Below are positions 23,201-33,601 of a stretch of 64,000 bases of DNA, piece by piece. The translations under genes were made by a program, and so were the position numbers. The stretch lies in the NCBI GenBank assembly GCA_029948255.1, contig JALIZF010001939.1, forward strand, positions 3,497,501-3,561,500, read 5' to 3'. Position 1 is the first letter of the stretch. Each line of letters opens with the position of its first letter. The DNA is from Telmatactis stephensoni. Its lineage: Eukaryota > Cnidaria > Anthozoa > Actiniaria > Isophelliidae. The notes below the pieces were generated by a model that was given only the letters and a program-made list of their open reading frames with translations, did no database searches and was not told the DNA's origin.

Positions 23201-26200
23201 AACCAAGATGGCCGCCGTGACGTCAATTGAAAGCCAGCAATTGATGCAATTTTATTATTTCTCTACAATTGAAGATGGAGTTGATTTTTTCTATGCATCC
23301 AAACAAGATGCCAGAAAATTTGTGGAGTTTTTACAGTCAGTTGTTCCTTGCAGGTATGTTTCTTCTGTTCTTAAGAATGTTGATTTAATAAATGAATATG
23401 GTTAGGATATTACATGTATTAGATCACCCAAATTGGTCTTCTGGTTTATTTTATTGTTGTTTTTAATAACTTTTCAGGTATAAGACATCAGAAAAACTGA
23501 TATCCCATGACATACATAACAATACTTACAACTACAAGTACACATTCTCTGTTGAGATTGCACCAATCTGCAGGGTATGTACTACGTTATTTTACAATTG
23601 AAGAGATCCCTGGGGTAAAAGGGGAGGGGGAGGGGAGGGTAAAAGGAAAGGGGGAAAGGATGTCTGAGACATTTGACTACTCCAAACCATTTCCATCTGC
23701 AAAAATAAATCTGAACTCTGATTGAACTCATTACAATTCAATTATAATGAGGTCAATAGGAAGCATTTTGGTATTATTTTAGGCTACAATCTTGGACAAA
23801 ACTTGTTAGGACTTTTTTAGTTTCTAGCATGATTTCATCTGATTGCTGGAAGAATTCAAGGTTTTCAAATAATTTTCATGCAATCCCCCTCTCCCCCTTC
23901 TCAATGTTGAAGCCGAATGGTGGCTGTTCCATTTGCAAGTACATTCACAACCATTGCAACATTGTATGGGGAGGGGGAGGGGTGGGAAGTATCCAGAGCA
24001 ACAACAAAGAGAAGATCCTAAAAGGCTAAAATTAGTCCTAACAGTTATGTCCAAGATTGTAGTGTCATCTAAAATTACCAGCTTATGAGTTGACCCCATG
24101 TTTTGCAACCATTCTAAACAATTTGTTGTGTGATAGCACCTTTATACATGTGTACATTTTATAGTTACAAGGTTGAAATCAGTGATCGTTTGTAATATTT
24201 TATAACTACTAGGAAGAAGTTGTTTGTCTGCCTTTAAAGTTGGCAAGATCATTAGGAAATATTGGGTAGGACATCCTCATTGTTGAAGTTTGAAAAATTA
24301 TTAGATCATTTTATAAAAATATAGTTTTTCACTTTATTGCTACCAGGATTTCGTGTATACTATGTCTGCAGGTAGCTATAATATTCTTTATTAATTTATA
24401 TCTTTTTTGGTTTCAGCCAACTTCTTATTTGTAACAAAGTCACAACATCTTTGCAGTTTATAGACCCTAGCACATCACAAAGTAAGACTTGGGATACCTG
24501 TGGTGTTATCCACAGGAAATCCAACGATTCATGATCATCGGAGCAATTATCTGATCTGTGATCAAAATTTCTAAATTTTACATTTACTAAGCTGACATTC
24601 AATTTTATCACAGATTACATTTTTTTTTGTGATGATCTCTTTGGGTAACAATTGTTTTTGTCTTTTTAAGTGGCGGAACTCCCAGCAAGTTCCTATTGGA
24701 GAACTCCATTCAAAAGTCTGGGCACACATAAAGGTTTAATAGAATATATGGTTTTGCAAGTTGAGCCAGTGGAAAACAAAAGTCAACATTCATCAGTGTC
24801 AAATCTAAGCACAAAGGTAAATGTAAATTGTATTTAATTGTCTCAGTAGAGACGGAGCATTGGGACTATCTACAGAAAAAAAAAGAGAAACAAAGAAAAA
24901 CAAGTTAAAAAACAAAGAAAATAAAAAAAATGAAAAATGAAATAAAAATTCTCACATTGCAAAAGCCTTAAAGACACATACAACATTCATCAAAGTACCA
25001 CAGTACAAATGTAAAATTACTACAGTGATGAGCAAAATATGGCCTGAAATGGCATCACCACAAGTAGAAGATGTGATGGTTCAACTATTTGTATAGGTAA
25101 TCATACGGTTTCAAGTTCAATTTGGAATTAATTTACACGAGTGTGTTTTTCAAAGATTATCAAAATTGCACGAGCCCGTAGGGCGAGTGCAATTTGAGAT
25201 CTTTGAAAAACAAACGAGTGTAAATTAATTCAAATTGAACGAGAAATCGTATGATTACTTATTAATAATATACATGAAAAATTTCTGTCACAACTCGACA
25301 AAAGTTTGATCACTCGGTCTCAATTGGGAACAGACAGTCGACCAACTATTGTTTTGCAGCTTAAGAAAACTCTAAACTTTCTTTTTTCTATAGCTAAAAG
25401 CCAAAAATGTTCTTTTTTCCCGAGGAAAGTTTATCAAATCAAAAATGAATTGCTTAAAATTTATAAACTTACAGTTTTGACGAGTCAAGCCAGTCAACCT
25501 TCTATGTCAGTACGATTTCTGAAGTCAAATCTTTACGGTAGCAAAATCTGTATCTTTTCTCTTCTGTCCAAATGAGGATAAAACTATATACTTCCAGGTT
25601 TTCAAATACCATCGTGGATATTTCAAGAGAAAAAACTGAGTCTGTTCATTTTATAATATTGTGCAAATCTTGCAAATGTTGAAAGTTTGCTGACGAGTTT
25701 AGCAAATGGCGGCTGAATCTGTCTTCGTACCAAAAAGCAGTTTTGGGCTTTTTTTCTTTGTAAAGATAGAGTCTAGGCTCCTTCACTTGACAATGTTAGA
25801 CTCCCAAAAGTGAAAAAAAACTTTCTTTATAATCCATCGAGGTATTAAACACAGATACTCCAGTTTACTGAACTAAATTTGTCAGAGCTTCACTTCACTT
25901 TGACTGACAATCGCTTTTGTTTGAATGGTGGGACATTTGGCAACGCGCGCTGTTTGAATGTACAAATTCCCGCCAAAAATACTGGCGATAGCGAGTCAGA
26001 AAATATTTTTTAACCTTTGGATATTTCTTTGTTTTTTGTTTGGTACTATCAATTTTTACGGCAGTGCAATTACTTTTTTAATTTGCACTGTAGTGCAATT
26101 ACTTTTTCCTGCCGTGTTAACGATTAACATCGCTGCTCTCAACCAATCAGAATCGAGTAAATTTTTCATGTATATTATTAGCAGATTGATAGAATCAACA

Positions 26201-28985
26201 CCACACCTTATTCTTGGGTATTTTATTAAAAACCAGAGGCATGGTTCTCAATATGGGTGGTCAGTTTTGGGGGTCCATGAAATTGTTCAAGAAAGTTATT
26301 GGGAGTTTCACAAGTACCCATAAACTTGACTGTAAACTAACACAAAATCATAGGGATTAAAAAAGTGCACCATTTTTTAGAAACACCTGGAAGCTCAATG
26401 GGATTTAGTACTTATTTGATCTTTAGAGGAAGTCAGCAGTGGCCCTTATTTCTTACACTTCATTCTCACTTTTCAGCATGTTTTAGCCGATGTATGGGTG
26501 TCTAGAATGCAAGACCTTGGTTCAAATGATCAACAATATCACTGTCGTACTCATCTTGGTGTTATCTTAAAAGCAGGAGATATTGCATGGGGGTATGATA
26601 ATACTTGAATAGGTCGACTCCAGTAGGTGAATTTCACTGGACTTTTGTGACTTACATACTGTGACTTTCAAGCTATAAACAAAGGGATTTGATAAAGTGA
26701 AGATAATATCCCACTTTAATAGTAAATAATTTATTGAGAATTAAGAACATTTGCATGAACACTTTCCAAATTAGTTTATAAAAGTTGCAAGCTTTTACAG
26801 TAAGCATACAAGTGGTTGGCAACTCTTGCCTCCTAACCACACTGTACACAGTTTTGACCTTTGTATATTTTCTGGTCCTATGCAGTTATGATTTCACAAG
26901 CACAAATGTCAATGACGACAACCTGAACAAAATGAGTGCAGACAAAATACCTGATGTGGTAGGTACAACACTGCACAGAATGTAAAGCTGAGCACTTCTT
27001 GTTTGAGTAAAGTAAAGTAAAAGTAAAGTAAAGCAACCATATTTAACGTCGATAACTCCTAACAGTAATTCAACTGACAAACCTGAGGTCGATGGTGTGC
27101 TCATTTTACTCCCCTCTCTCCATCAGTGCTCCGTTTTAAGGGTATTTAATGCTAATTAAAGCTACACAGATTGGAAAGAAGTCAAAACAAGGATGTGAGG
27201 TCTGGATGGGGATCGAACTCGGGACCTCTCGCACCGAAGGCCGCGCACTAACCAACTGTGCCATCCTTGCTCCTGTAAATGTGAAATGCAGTCAGCACAG
27301 TGTCATGACCATACCAGTGCTGTGTTGTCTATAAAAACATTTGATATTTCTGTTGTACATGTAACCAAACTTTACAAATAGGTGTTTAAAGATTCTGTTA
27401 TTAATATTATAAAACAGCAAATTGCATTTTTTTGTTTTTGAGTTTATATCTTTTCGGGGTAAAAATCATGTGTTGCCACGCCCACCTGGATAAGACTCAA
27501 GTAGGGATGAATTTCAAATTTTCTGACAGGCATCCTCACCCTTCTGTATATATGAGTCTCCTCCACCCCACTCCCCTTGACAGAAACGTTATTGTTTTGA
27601 CCAACAGTACACAAATATAAAAGATTTGAACCTGTAGACTGAAGTAAAATGGGTCTTTGTATGGCTTATTGTAGATATTGGTAAAGAAATCTTATGGAGA
27701 TAAGAAGAGAAGACGTCGAGCACGAAACTGGAAGCTTAAAGTACTGGATAAAGAAGTATCAGGAGATGTGAACCCAGACCATTTTGAAAGGTATGACTAA
27801 TGATAAACCATGCAAACTGTCCAAAGAAAATTCATTCATTCATTCATTGGGCACTTTATTTTGCCAGCAGCATGAATTCCTTTAACGTACACATATTTCT
27901 CACTTTACTATTGGCTTCTCTAATGTAAACTCACCCATTCTTTACTTTCTTTACTCGGACGAATACAGACACAGCACAGTGCGGTCCATTTCACACTCGC
28001 ATGAAAATCTGGGTGTGTTTGACGACATGACGTCATTATCGACTGCTGACATGATTTCCTGCTCCCGCGAGCAAAATCTCAAAGAGCTGGATCCGAAGAT
28101 TTTCTCAGTACGGAAATGCTGGGAGTTGGAAAACAAACCTGGTGTTTAGTAGATCAGTAGATTGTTTAGCAGGTCCACATCAGCTTTGCTGCCTTTGTAA
28201 CTAGCTTTAGCAAAGTCCTCCAAAACGTATAAATAACCTTTTTTATTATACGACCGCGTGCTTTTCAGTGCAAATAAAGACTAAACCGAGTGCAAATATA
28301 CAAGCGTATTACACGGTTTTGAAAGCCGTATTAAACAGTTTAGCGTGCGCAAAGGTAAGATTTGTTTTGTTTTCCTTGAAGTTGGTCATAAAATGACTCG
28401 TAAAAATACACACCCACATTATGCAACTTTCCATGCAATAACCTCTTTAAAATGGCCTTAATTCCTACATAAACTTAGACGGGATCTTATTAGTTGAAGT
28501 TATGCATTGTACCCTATATGAAAATTCTGTTTTGTGGTTTTGCAGGGACTATGATGAATTCTTAGCTGACTTGGAAGAAGACAAAGACTACAGAAGACAA
28601 GTCAACATTTATGTTGGTAAGATTTAGCTTGTTTTTCTCATTTCAGCTCTCAGTCAGTAATGCACTTCTTAGTTTGAAGTGAAAACTTCTTTGTCTTCTG
28701 CAATAAAATTTCACAGTTTTTGTCCCGTGATGGTGTCAACTTCCTTTTTAGAAATGTCCTGTTACTAAACAAACTATCACGCGGACATCAATTAACCAGT
28801 TTCCCTCTCCCAGAAGTAACTGACGTGTACTCATTTGACCTATCATAGATCGTGATCATATCCCTGAATCAGATCCAGAAGATGACATCCCAAGAATAAG
28901 TTTACAAGAAATGCTTGAAGACCTTAAACTAGAAGACCCTGACCCTGCCCAAGAGATAGGTAGTGTTGCTATGGCAACAGAGTAA
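20294..28985 (+). CDS. NMD3: 60S ribosomal export protein NMD3, complete, 16 exons
   Basis: Exons: 20294-20337, 20446-20580, 21013-21106, 21765-21845, 22014-22142, 22958-23048, 23275-23353, 23478-23574, 24213-24265, 24417-24481, 24671-24816, 26477-26592, 26886-26958, 27675-27790, 28546-28616, 28849-28985. Phases agree throughout and total 1,527 nt (508 residues), close to the roughly 500 of animal NMD3. N-terminal zinc-binding cysteines: CCQC (17-20), CVGC (32-35), CKGC (55-58) and CDAC (140-143). VRLVDAGFVWTEPHSKR (from exon 4) and HKKTFFYLEQLI are highly conserved in the family. A basic cluster KKRRRRAR (411-418) fits a nuclear localisation signal, an acidic stretch follows, and ISLQEMLEDLKL (about 480-491) matches the CRM1-dependent export signal. 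NMD3 binds the nascent 60S subunit and links it to CRM1 for nuclear export, leaving in the cytoplasm. Several introns hold palindromic elements. Confidence 0.97.
21186..21294. mobile_element. MITE in NMD3 intron 3
   Basis: Exact 16-bp inverted ends, TTTATAATACACTCAT and ATGAGTGTATTATAAA, bound a 109-bp AT-rich element. Confidence 0.8.
22251..22469. mobile_element. palindromic MITE in NMD3 intron 5
   Basis: AATAGTCCCCTTCACA at the left end mirrors TGTGAAGGGGACTATT at the right. Long inner arms around AAAGGTAGCC.TGCCTTT and GAACGGTGAGCGT also pair, making nearly the whole 219 bp one hairpin. Confidence 0.85.
22722..22918. mobile_element. second palindromic MITE in NMD3 intron 5
   Basis: AATAAGCCC..AA..ATGATGATGTTTTG on the left mirrors CAAAACATCATCAC.ATTTGGGCTTATT on the right. 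Inner arms share CCAGAATCCTTTTCAA in opposite orientation. Confidence 0.8.
23095..23241. mobile_element. palindromic MITE filling NMD3 intron 6
   Basis: ATTGCTGG.TTTCAAT.. on the left mirrors ATTGAAAGCCAGCAAT on the right, with paired GCAGCCATGTTGGTTGAA and TTCAACCAAGATGGCC. It occupies 147 of the intron's 226 bp and ends 33 bp before the exon 7 start. Confidence 0.85.
23777..24074. mobile_element. MITE in NMD3 intron 8
   Basis: TTTTAG..CTACAATCTTGGAC on the left mirrors GTCCAAGATTGTAG...CTAAAA on the right, continued by paired GTTAGGACT and AGTCCTAAC. The interior holds mirrored C-rich and G-rich tracts near 23887 and 23970. Confidence 0.8.
25098..25257. mobile_element. palindromic MITE in NMD3 intron 11
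   Basis: TAATCATACG and CGTATGATTA bound a hairpin whose arms include mirrored GTTCAATTTG and CAAATTGAAC, and TTTACACGAGTGTG and CGAGTGTAAA. A central GAGCCCGTAGGGCGAGTG forms the loop region. Confidence 0.8.
25264..26179. mobile_element. non-autonomous DNA transposon in NMD3 intron 11
   Basis: Exact 21-bp inverted ends at 25264-25284 and 26159-26179 (AATAATATACATGAAAAATT plus T, and its complement) bound 916 bp. No transposase-like frame is visible. It directly abuts the preceding hairpin, so the two may be one composite unit. Confidence 0.75.
27003..27273 (-). mobile_element. tRNA-derived SINE in NMD3 intron 13
   Basis: Read on the minus strand, the 5' head carries an A-box-like TGGCACAGTTGGTTAGTGCG (27263-27244 region) and a B-box-like GGTCCCGAGTTCGATCC (27226-27210), the RNA polymerase III signals of tRNA genes. 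An unrelated body follows and ends in a CTTTA-type simple-repeat tail (27003-27034). The tRNA-like head lacks a clean acceptor stem and is joined to the body, so this is a SINE copy and not a tRNA gene. It lies antisense to NMD3. Confidence 0.85.
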
Positions 28986-29138
28986 ATTTATCCTTGTAAA
29001 ACAATACAATGTGATTTGATGGATTTGAACTAAAGTTTTAATGAGATTATTGCCGTTTGTTCATGTTTCTTTGGTCGCAGATATTCCTTTAAAGAGTCTT
29101 TTTAGAATATTAATGACTTCATCCAATTCTATCTGTAT

Positions 29139-29372
29139 GAGGGAGGGCTGGGTAAAGATAGTGATGGTGGGGTGAGCAAAGGTGGTGAGGGAGGGGTGGG
29201 TAAAGGTAGTGAGGGAGGGGTGGGTAAAGGTAGTGAGGGAGGAATAGGTAAAGGTGGTGAGGTAGGGGTAGGTAAAGGTGGTGAGAGAGGGGTGGGTAAA
29301 GGTGGTGAGGGAGGGGTGGGTAAAGGTGGTGAGGGAGGGGTGAGTAAAGGTGGTAAGAGGTGGGTAAAGGTG
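29139..29372 (+). repeat. 24-bp G-rich minisatellite downstream of NMD3
   Basis: About nine copies of a unit around GGGTAAAGGTGGTGAGGGAG start 150 bp after the NMD3 stop, possibly inside its 3' UTR. Because the unit is a multiple of three, an open Gly/Lys/Glu frame runs through it; I do not regard it as a protein. The closely spaced G runs (GGGAGGGGTGGG) could form G-quadruplexes on the sense strand. Confidence 0.9.
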
Positions 29373-31129
29373 GGCTTAAGCTGTTGAGGAGAGGTAGAAC
29401 TCTGATCTACCCCGACTTGTTTCTGAGGCTCTTCTCACCATTCTATTGTTTAATCATATTTTTTGTAAAATTCATAAAGCAAAATGCAAGACAAACAAGA
29501 AGCAAATGTTTGAAGTAGTTACTATTCCCGCGCGTACGTAGTTTTCCACAGGAATCCCTGATCTCCAAAGAGAACACTTTTGAAGCCATTTTTCAGCATA
29601 ACCAATCACAGGTACCCCTAGCTCTGTTTGCTCTAGTTTTTGCGAATCCTTACATGACAAGAGATTACAATCACTGTCATATTTCACCTTGACCTTTTGA
29701 AGTTCAAGAAGTTTATTATTAAATTGTTTTATCGTCTAAACTTAGGGATGGAGCATTAGGTGTTTGTTGTTGTTGTTGTTGTTGTTGTTTTTTGTTTTTT
29801 AAGGGGGAGGGGGGACTGGACAATAACCAAAATAAAACTCGAGCACAGCCTTAAAGGAAGAAAAAAACAGGGAAAGCAAAAGTCCCAAAAGAAATATTTG
29901 TGCATGTTGAAAAATATATTCCTACAGGACAAAAATTGCCCACTGAAGATAATTCTGTTAAGAGAATAAGATTCAAAACAAAACCCTTATAAGATTTTAT
30001 GAGTACTTGAATGTGATATATAATTAACTTGCCTCTATTCTTGTTCGTTTAGAAACGTGAGATGAGAAATTTGTACATTTCCTCAAATCAAAGAAATCAA
30101 ATCAAGTCCAAAATTAAAATTCTGTACAAAACTCATTAGTTCTCATCCGCACTATTTCAATGGGAAATACCGTTGATTTGTCGCTATTCCTAACTCACAA
30201 CTGTGAGTTACATGTGTATTAAAGCCGATTTATACGGTACGATTGTCGCACGCGACTTGACGTATACAACGCAGTTTAGAACAAAATCGTGTCGTGTGAA
30301 TGCCCCTACGACAAGTCTTAGGTCGCGCGCGACTGTCTCAGAGAAATTAGTGGCATTCATCATGAATCCCCCCTAAAAAATTTACTATACAAGACACAGC
30401 TAAAAGGTAAGAACACGTTCTTAAATTAAGTTTCATGATTATATGTGTGTTTCTCCGTATTCTTTTTGGTACAATTACGTTTCAACGATGTTTGTCCGAC
30501 TCTTGCATTGGCCCTTTTATTTCGGGGCCTATTTTTAGCACGTCCGCGCAGCGCTGCCATCCATGGGATTATACCTCACTGAATATACTAAACATGTATG
30601 TTGCAAACATAGGAGCAAAGAATATAACTTTTCTGAGAGCATTGAAGCAGTATACAAACGTCGCCGTTGGTATCAGATTTCAGTCTGATTTTGCGAGCTC
30701 AAAGCGCGAGCTGTTTAGGATAGAGTCCCCTATACCCCTTTGCAAAATGAAATCACGACAAAATATTTGGTCTTTTCACGTGTCACGGATAATTAAAAAA
30801 TCTCTTTCACGTTCACAAAAAAAATCAAAAGTTGCTTTCACGTTGACGCAAAAAGATTTTAGACCTTAAATCACGTTTCACGTCAAAATAAATCAGCCAT
30901 TCACGTTTCACGCAAAAGGTATAGGGGACAGCAGTAAAGTAACTCGAGAATGCTGTGTTTTGATTAAATCAGAGCCGTTTGGCAAAAAAATGAAATGCTG
31001 TTTTTTAATTGAAAAGATATAAATTAGGGCTTCTTCGATACTCAAAGGGAAGTTGTTCCTTTTTAAGGGCAATCGGACTCAGCTCAAAAGGGGGAGAACC
31101 GGCCCCCCTGGCCCCCACCCTTAGGTGAT
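29373..31129. other. non-genic interval
   Basis: It holds a (TTG)n run near 29765-29790 next to a G-rich tract, and a hairpin element at 30725-30929. A 144-codon plus-strand frame at 30435-30869 overlaps that hairpin and shows no recognisable protein. Confidence 0.5.
30725..30929. mobile_element. hairpin element with TTCACG direct repeats
   Basis: GTCCCCTATACC.CTTTGC at the left mirrors GCAAAAGGTATAGGGGAC at the right. Between them the word TTTCACG or TTCACGT recurs at least seven times, mostly in one orientation. Confidence 0.65.
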
Positions 31130-31249
31130 GGACGCCATCTTTAAAGCGCATGCGTGTAGATAGTAAAGCGCATGTGTGGAATTATGCAAAGCGCGCGCAC
31201 AATTTCGCGCGCACATGGTTGGAATTGATGGCGGCCTGAGTTGCAGAAG
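31130..31249 (+). promoter_or_regulatory. CpG-rich promoter-like stretch
   Basis: Contains AAGCGCATGCGTG (NRF1-like, about 31145-31157), further GCGCATG and GCGCGCGC words, and TTGATGGCGGCC (YY1-like, about 31225-31236), all within 110 bp before an ATG at 31250. NRF1 plus YY1 sites at a TATA-less CpG-rich start are typical of housekeeping promoters; use here is inferred. Confidence 0.4.
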
Positions 31250-31662
31250 ATGTTGCAGTCATATTTACAGGTAAAAATGTTTTCTAATACGCTTAAACTA
31301 CATACAAATAGACACACTGTTTGCGGTATGCCCGCACAAAAAGATTTCAAGCGTTTTCGGAACGTGTCGGTCCGCGAACTTGACGAGAGAGCAAAAATTT
31401 ACGAGCGAACATTTCTGAGTGAACCTGCGTGGAGAACCATGCTGCACCAAATGAATTATCTTATATGTTTGTACTCTGGTTCACTGCTTGTGTAAAATGC
31501 ATCTTTATTTTATCTTGAAGCAGTATTTTTAGTATGTTGGAGGTCCTAGATAACTCTGTCTTTTGTTTTCCTTGCGTACAGGGGTTGACGAAGTAAAACA
31601 ATCTGCTGTTGACAAAGTGTTGAATTTGACAGACAAATTATCCTCCTTCAAAGAACCTGCCG
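31250..31662 (+). other. possible first exons of an unidentified gene
   Basis: After the promoter-like stretch, an ATG at 31250 opens MLQSYLQ followed by a good donor (CAG|GTAAAA at 31270), or reads through as an 82-codon frame to 31495 with a basic/acidic charged middle (KDFKRFRNVSVRELDERAK). A second candidate exon, 31582-31662, follows a TTTTCCTTGCGTACAG acceptor, encodes VDEVKQSAVDKVLNLTDKLSSFKEPA and ends at a strong GTAAGT donor; it needs a phase-1 partner, while the donor at 31270 is phase 0. A weaker phase-1 donor inside the longer frame (CTGA|GTGAAC) could resolve this. No family is recognised. These exons may belong with the orphan exon at 56152, but the phases do not join directly. 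Confidence 0.3.
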
Positions 31663-31785
31663 TAAGTGTTATAACTATTTTCAAATTAATCTTATTGTTT
31701 TCTCAATATGAATCAATTCGGCTAGACTATAGAATACCCGTCCACTCAATAAAACCACCTCGGGTACTCGAACCCGCAGTCGCCA

Positions 31786-32252
31786 GTGGATTTGAAAGAG
31801 TGCGGGGACTAGCGCAGTCGCCATTCGGTTTGAAAGAGTAGCGACTGCGGGCAAACTTCTGTCCTGCTTATGAATTTACTTCGTTTTCAAAAGAGTGCGG
31901 GGACTAGCGACCGCGGGTAAACTTCTGTCATGCTTATGAATTTGCTTCGTTTTCAAAAGAGTGCGGGGACTAGTGACCGCGGGTAAACTTCTGTCCTGCT
32001 TATGAATTTACTTCGTTTTCAAAAGAGTGCGGGGACTAGTGACCGCGGGTAAACTTCTGTCCTGCTTATGAATTTACTTCGTTTTCAAAAGAGTGCGGGG
32101 ACTAGCGACCGCGGGTAAACTTCTGTCCTGCTTATGAATTTACTTCGTTTTCAAAAGAGTGCGGGGACTAGCGACCGCGGGTAAACTTCTGTCATGCTTA
32201 TGAATTTGCTTCGTTTTCAAAAGAGTGCGGGGACTAGCGACCGCGGGAAAAC
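31786..32252. repeat. 66-bp tandem repeat, about six copies
   Basis: Copies with the core GAGTGCGGGGACTAGCGACC recur every 66 bp (landmarks at 31861, 31927, 31993, 32059, 32125, 32191), nearly identical. Each contains CCGCGG-type and TTCGTTTTC words. The first copy merges with a degenerate flanking hairpin (CGCAGTCGCCA/TAGCGACTGCG). Confidence 0.95.
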
Positions 32253-32615
32253 TTAGCTATTTGCAAAAACATTGACCCTTTCAAAGCATGGAAGCTGAGA
32301 CCAAAGTGGACACTGGGAAATCTGTTAATTAGTTGACTTTAAAGAAGGGAGCGGATGTGGACATTTCAAACAGCAAATGAGACAAATTCTTGGTATTCCA
32401 GATGTGTTTGTTCAGCACATGCATAGATAAAAGGTGTGAAAATCCATATATTACTAGTGTACCCAGGAGCCTTTCTGTCTCAGCTTCTAGGCTCAATGAT
32501 TTTGAAAGGGTCAATGTTTGTGTAAATTCTGATGTTAAAAAAGCTTCCATTTCAACCAAACTAGTATCAATATAAAATTCGGTCCATTTGTAGTAGGTGC
32601 GCGTAAAAAGTTTGG

Positions 32616-33601
32616 TTAAGGTATCAGGGTACCCCAAAGTTTCTCAAAAGGGTCAATTTTTACTTTTTTACATTTTCTGACAGAATACACAATAAGCTAT
32701 GATTTAGTGAAAATATTATTTCACTGGCGATTTTTAATAGTGAGTTATAAACGAAAAACTTTTTTCTGGCTTAATCCCTGTCAATTGTCTGTTGACATCT
32801 CTTGTCAATTGACCTATCATCAAGAGAGCTTGTTGGTGAAGAATATATTTGTCTAACTATCGAAACCTTTGTAAAAAGATTATTCAACAAGAGCCAAAGT
32901 TCAATGGGATCAAATTACCTTGACTTCCCGTCATTTGTGTGGGAAACGTAACAAGATTTTGGTTGCCCTTTACTTCAGCAGTCATCAGGCAAGATTATGA
33001 GGTGTTATAATCCCCTTGTATCAACAAACCCGCTTCTTGGCTCCAAAACACATTTTTGCGTTTTTCTCGGAAGTGAATTTACGTTCATTTAGCCGTGTAT
33101 TTTGAGTTCCCGGTCAAAGGGATTTTAATGGATTCATCTGAAATTTGGCAGAGGTCGTCTTCGATAGTTGTTCTTTAAAAGTGTGTCTCCGATTTTCGAT
33201 TTTTTGCTCCGTTCCAAAGTTATCGTCTGTTTTGTATCGGATACAGCTATTTTGGCAGTGTTGTAATTTTAGGAACGTATAACAGAACAATGGGGCAACT
33301 AATCAAAAATCTGAGACACACTTTTGACAAGTGATATCTCATGATCTCAGAAAGATAGTAAACATTGTTTTCAGATCAATATTGATTGACCAGGAACTCT
33401 GCAAAGACACCTTTTTGAAAATTTGAATAATTCGCTCTAACTTAAAAGGAAAAAATTATTTTATGATAAAGATAATAGAAATAGTTTCTACATTTATTCA
33501 GCTTTTTAAAAATGTATACTTTAATGGGGTTTAGACTAAAAGTTTTGGCGCAATATAGAGTTGAACGCACACCGGTCGCTAGGGGTACCCTGATACCTTA
33601 A
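32616..33601. mobile_element. 986-bp TTAA-bounded DNA element
   Basis: Exact inverted ends TTAAGGTATCAGGGTACCCC (32616-32635) and the complement (33582-33601). The outermost TTAA on both sides could be a target duplication as in piggyBac-type insertion. There is no transposase frame; the interior has a further inverted pair near 33178 and 33330. Confidence 0.8.

Noticed and set aside
27190..27273. Functional tRNA gene on the minus strand
   Set aside because: The A and B boxes are present but the cloverleaf ends are not convincing and the head is fused to a SINE body and tail.
30435..30869. 144-codon plus-strand frame
   Set aside because: It runs through a hairpin element and has no recognisable motif.
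31786..32252. CRISPR-like regular array
   Set aside because: The whole 66-bp unit is repeated with no unique spacers, and the genome is clearly animal.
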